Part shown: positions 60,814 through 64,000 of the stretch, in pieces
How positions within the stretch are numbered: the stretch's first letter is position 1
Layout: every line of letters begins with the position of its first letter
Source of the DNA: Pyropia yezoensis
Taxonomy: Eukaryota; Rhodophyta; Bangiophyceae; Bangiales; Bangiaceae
Assembly: GCA_009829735.1 (NCBI GenBank)
Contig: CM020620.1
Coordinates: forward strand, 2,173,447 to 2,237,446
DNA: 64,000 bases
Direction of reading: 5' to 3'
Program-made: the position numbers and the translations under genes
The notes under the pieces: model-generated
Seen by the model: the letters and a program-made list of their open reading frames with translations, nothing else
The model's database searches: none
Told to the model about the DNA's origin: nothing

Positions 60814-62645
60814 CGTGGGCGGGCGGGGGTGGGAGGGGTGGGATAAAGGGACGGGGAGAGAGACGGGGGAGGTTGGAGGAAGGGTGAGGGGGGAGCGGAT
60901 GAGGGGTGGGGAAGGGGGAAGGGGGAAGGGGGCAGGAGAATGGGGAGAAGAGGCGGCGGCGTTGTACGCACCAGCCAGCCAGTGGGCACACTACGCGCTA
61001 TGGAACACGGCGCAACGCCATGACAAGGCAGGTCGGAGGGTTTGCTACGGCGGAGTCCGGCGACCGTCGTCTACATCGACGGCGGCGGAGCAGATTTTCA
61101 AGCGTGATCCAGGAGAGAATCATGTAGATGTGAGATTGGATAACACGTGGTGTCATTTCTGCGCCGGACCACCGGCTGAGTCGTGGAAGACTGCGGCGAA
61201 ACATGCGGACTACTTACAGCTTGGATTCTGCCATTGGTCGGGCGCGTCAGTCGTTACTTCACCGATGACCAGTCCGTTCTCCCTGCAGCGACCACACTTT
61301 TGTTCCTCCAATGAGTCTTATGGCATGTCCATGTCAGCAAGAGCAAGAACGCGCCTCAGCGCCAACGGAACGCTGCTTCCACTCGCCCCACTCCCGTCGC
61401 GTCGGTCGCGGGACTCGCGCACGCGTCAGAGCAATGTTCTTGTGCTTGCTGCCGCGGGAGTCGCCACTCGGCAGGGACGACAGGAGCTGCTCGTTCTTGC
61501 GCCCCGGCGCTTCAACCCCAACCTCCACCCCCCCCATCCATGGAGCTGTAGTGCTGTCCACCCACCCCGCCCGTCAGGCGCTTGCAGCCCCGTTTGCCAG
61601 TGCCCCCTTCCCCCCCGACCCGGCCGCGGTAGTCATGGCCACCAGCCGCGGCCGGCGCGCCGGGGTGCCGCCCGCGGCGGCGGCACCGTATTGGCCCCTC
61701 TCCTCGACCATGCTGCAGTGGAAACGAAAGAAGGGAGGGGAGGACGGCCGTTGGGTGCTCTCTTCCTAAGACGTCAACATTGCAAGCGCACCCCCCCCCC
61801 CCGTTCGCAAAAGGGCCGCAGAGGGGAAGGCGTTATCGCTCAGACGGATGAAAATAAAACGTAGGATTCCCGAAGGCACACCCACATTCCGCGAACCCCC
61901 CGAGGCCTACCCCCGTCCCAGACGCGCTCATCCTCGGGAGCCCACCGCCATGGTGGGAGGCATCGAGCACTGAGGTTCTCCCATCACCAGTGTGACTATC
62001 GGGGCCCGGCTGCGAGGGCAGTTCTGAACCATTGTGGGGGGGCAACGCCAGACACCTCCCCATGGGAATGAACGGCGGGCCCCACCACAGAGGTCCCGGA
62101 CTGCTGTCGCGCCGGGGGCGACGCCAGCGAACGCTACGAAAGAGGAGTTCAGCGGGGGGGGTTCTGCACGGGTTGGACTCGTCGATGATTGAAATTGACC
62201 AACTGCGCCACGAGGCTCGGATGCTCGCTTGTCGTTTTGGTTATTTTTTCAAACTTGGGTTGGTGGTCACAGAAAGTATTTAAGTATGCATTGGGAGAAG
62301 TTCAATGGTGCGGGAGGCCCACCAAATGGGGCGCAGTTGCCGCGAATGCGTGGATCTCGGCTGACGAGCGACTGTAGTTAATCAAGGGCAAGCCCCCCGC
62401 ACAGCAGACTTGTGTCGGCCGCCCTGCTTGGATCACGGCCAACCAGAACAGCTGCTGAAGCGCACAGCAGATCAACACGCTGTAGCGCTATGGCGCTACA
62501 GCGTTATGGCGCCATACGAGAGCTCGTGCTGACGTGGCCTCACGAAGCCCAGTGGACCCTCCTTACAGAAGCCGACCCGTCCGTGGAGGCCGTGACCGCC
62601 GGTCTGCACGACTTTTGAAAGTCGCCCGAGAGGTGTTGCCCTCTG
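60814..62645. other. Intergenic region, no gene supported
   Basis: 1.8 kb between the divergently transcribed POL5-like and phosphatase genes. G/A-rich (61,730-61,745) and C14 (near 61,789-61,802) tracts; the part at 62,240-62,330 is AT-richer. An inverted pair GTAGCGCTATGGCGCTAC lies at 62,482-62,499. Open frames are not recognisable. It should contain two promoters. Confidence 0.5.
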
Positions 62646-64000
62646 ATGGTGCGCGGACTAAGTCTGGTGTGTCGCTTGCCCGCCCGTTCCCCCCGCCAGT
62701 TGCCCCTGCGGCCGCCGTGCGTCATGTCTCCTCCCGCGACGAAGACGACGGCCTTTGTTGCTGCCGCCGCCGTTTGGCCGCAGGTTGGCTATGGCGGCTG
62801 CCGCTCGCGCCCGCCCGTCGTCCTACCCCGCCGCGCTCGGTGGGCGGACCTCCCCGGCGGGTGGCGCACGGCCCACAGGGCGACCCGCGTTGGCCTGCCG
62901 TCTGCCGCGGGGCGGCATCCGTTGCCGCCGCTGCCGCCACCTGGGGAGCTGCCCACCGCCCGGCCGCCGTCGCCCGCTTGCCGGAAGGACGCGGCTGCGG
63001 CGGCGGCAGAGCCGTCGATCCTGTCTGGGCAGCCGCCGCCGCCAGCTGGGCTGGCGTCGACGCCCACGTCTGTCCGCGCCGGCCAGGTGTGGTACCCCGC
63101 ACCTCGCAGCGGCCGGCTGATTGCTATTGGCGACGTGCACGGGGACGTCTCTGCGCTGGTTGCGGCGCTGCTCGCGGGGGGGCTGCTGACCGAAGATGGC
63201 CACTGGGGCGGGGGCGACGCGGTGCTCGTCCAGACGGGGGACGTGCTGGACCGGTGGGGGGAGGAGCGGGAGGCCCTCTCCCTGCTTTTTCGGCTGCAAG
63301 ACGAGGCGCGCGCGCAGGGGGGGGCTGTCCACTTGCTTGCGGTACGCGCCTTGCGTTTCTGTTTTCAAGTTTTGTCCGTTGGTCTGGTGTGGGGCCGGGG
63401 GGAGTTGCTACAGTGGGCGAAGGTGGAGCTGGGCGTGAAGTGGCAAGAATGGGGTCGTGTGCGACAGCGACTAACCCCCCCGTCCCGCTTGTGGTTTGTT
63501 TTTTGCTTTTCCCTTGGACATACTTGCCGCTACTTCTCGCTTTTACACAGGGGAACCACGAGCTCGAGTGCGTCGCGAGCAATCCCTTGACCTATGCCGG
63601 GCGTGCGCTCAACTTCAAGCAGCCCATGAGCAGTGCGCTGCCCGGGTGGCCCGCCTGGGATGAGGACGGCCTATGGTCAGCCGTTGATGCTCACGCGTCC
63701 TCGTGGCTGACGACGCGGCGGCGGGAGCTGGAGAGGAAGGACGCCATCTGGAGCAGAATGGAGCTGGCTTATATCAGCGGAGAGAGCAAAACTGCCCAGG
63801 AGAAAGCGTACCGGTTGGCCGCCTTCTCCGTCGGCAGCCCGCTGCGGGCACAACTGCTGGAGCGACTGCAGGCCATCATTGTCGTGGGGGACGTGGTGTT
63901 CGTGCACGCCCACGTGAGCGTCGAGATGCTGGACGCCGCGGCGAAGGCCGCCGCCGCCACAGCCGCTGCCGCTGCCGCTGCCATGAATGGGAAGGTCGAC
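62646..64000 (+). CDS. Calcineurin-like (Shewanella-like protein phosphatase type) phosphoesterase, 5' part, one intron
   Basis: Exon 1 is 62646-63341 and exon 2 begins at 63551 and runs off the window. The intron 63342-63550 (209 bp, GTACGC...ACACAG, phase 0) splits the metal-binding block; joining gives LLA-GNHELECVA. Motifs in order: AIGDVHGD (GDxH), VQTGDVLDRWGEE (GDxxDR), GNHE, and FVHAHVS near the end. Presence of a GDVLDR form and the NHE-ALNF region resembles SLP phosphatases of plants, algae and bacteria, which are Mn/Fe serine/threonine or tyrosine phosphatases. The first 130 residues are Arg/Ala/Pro-rich with few acidic residues, like a plastid transit peptide; in plants one SLP is chloroplast-located. 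The C-terminus and the last metal ligands lie outside the window. Confidence 0.82.
63342..63550 (+). other. Intron of the phosphatase gene
   Basis: GT...AG, 209 bp, with a pyrimidine-rich tract (CTTTTCCCTTGG ... CGCTTTTACACAG) before the acceptor. It is the only intron I could place with confidence in the window. Confidence 0.85.

Noticed and set aside
58480..60846. 788-codon plus-strand frame of Ser, Ala, Pro and Arg
   Set aside because: Complement of the POL5-like gene, whose family motifs are on the minus strand.
60692..61864. 390-codon plus-strand frame between POL5-like and phosphatase genes
   Set aside because: Low complexity, overlaps the start of the POL5-like gene, no recognisable domain.
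1..64000. tRNA, rRNA, CRISPR array or bacterial operon signals
   Set aside because: None was found. Repeats are LTRs, palindromic units and microsatellites; the genes are eukaryotic in type.

Overview
The window is eukaryotic nuclear DNA with two halves. Bases 1 to about 44,760 are a nest of Ty3/gypsy LTR retrotransposons of the chromovirus type (integrase followed by a C-terminal chromodomain). Bases about 44,760 to 64,000 are very GC-rich single-copy DNA with host genes and one piggyBac-type DNA transposon. The host proteins are rich in Ala, Gly and Pro, homopolymeric C/G runs of 13 to 21 bases are common, and introns are few. This suits a bangiophyte red alga (Porphyra/Pyropia type), but the species is an inference.

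Nest layout: an old, degenerate element (family C) is the host of the nest. Its gag (2860-4619), pol (24766-27416 and 41848-42602) and antisense ORF (42763-44756) are still readable with several breaks. Element A1 (minus strand, 4627-24760, 5-bp duplication CAGGC) sits just after the C gag stop. Element B (minus strand, 11533-20912, duplication CCGTC) sits inside the pol gene of A1. Further right, a 5'-truncated family A element (A', 27417-41847) interrupts C pol, and element A2 (plus strand, 28016-38760, duplication ATATC) sits inside the antisense ORF of A'. B has 468-bp LTRs that look identical by eye and all its frames are open, so it is the youngest. A1 and A2 LTR pairs differ by roughly 2 and 3 percent by eye. 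The far left (1-1402) is an inverted copy of C pol that shares stop codons with the copy at 26.2-27.4 kb.

The most striking feature: every element that still has its 3' part carries a long third ORF on the strand opposite to gag-pol, between pol and the 3' LTR (A1 5580-7949; B 12344-14287; A2 37811-35442; A' 40901-27785, split; C 44756-42763). B and C proteins share obvious blocks, and A shares a weaker block with B. The antisense ORF is therefore an ancestral component of this chromovirus group. In family A a TATA-like element lies about 108 bp upstream of its ATG, and tandem 24-bp palindromes lie between the convergent pol and antisense ORFs. Family A also has a His in place of the first catalytic Asp of reverse transcriptase, in both copies.

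Host half: a piggyBac-type element (45802-49834) with near-intact transposase; a type II membrane glycosyltransferase of family GT61 (52535-50211, minus); an unrecognised multi-pass membrane protein (about 56508-55277, minus); a POL5/MYBBP1A-like nucleolar protein (60813-56814, minus), whose frame changes at two poly-C runs; and the start of a Shewanella-like-type metallophosphatase with one 209-bp intron (62646 to the window edge, plus). No rRNA, tRNA or CRISPR array was seen.
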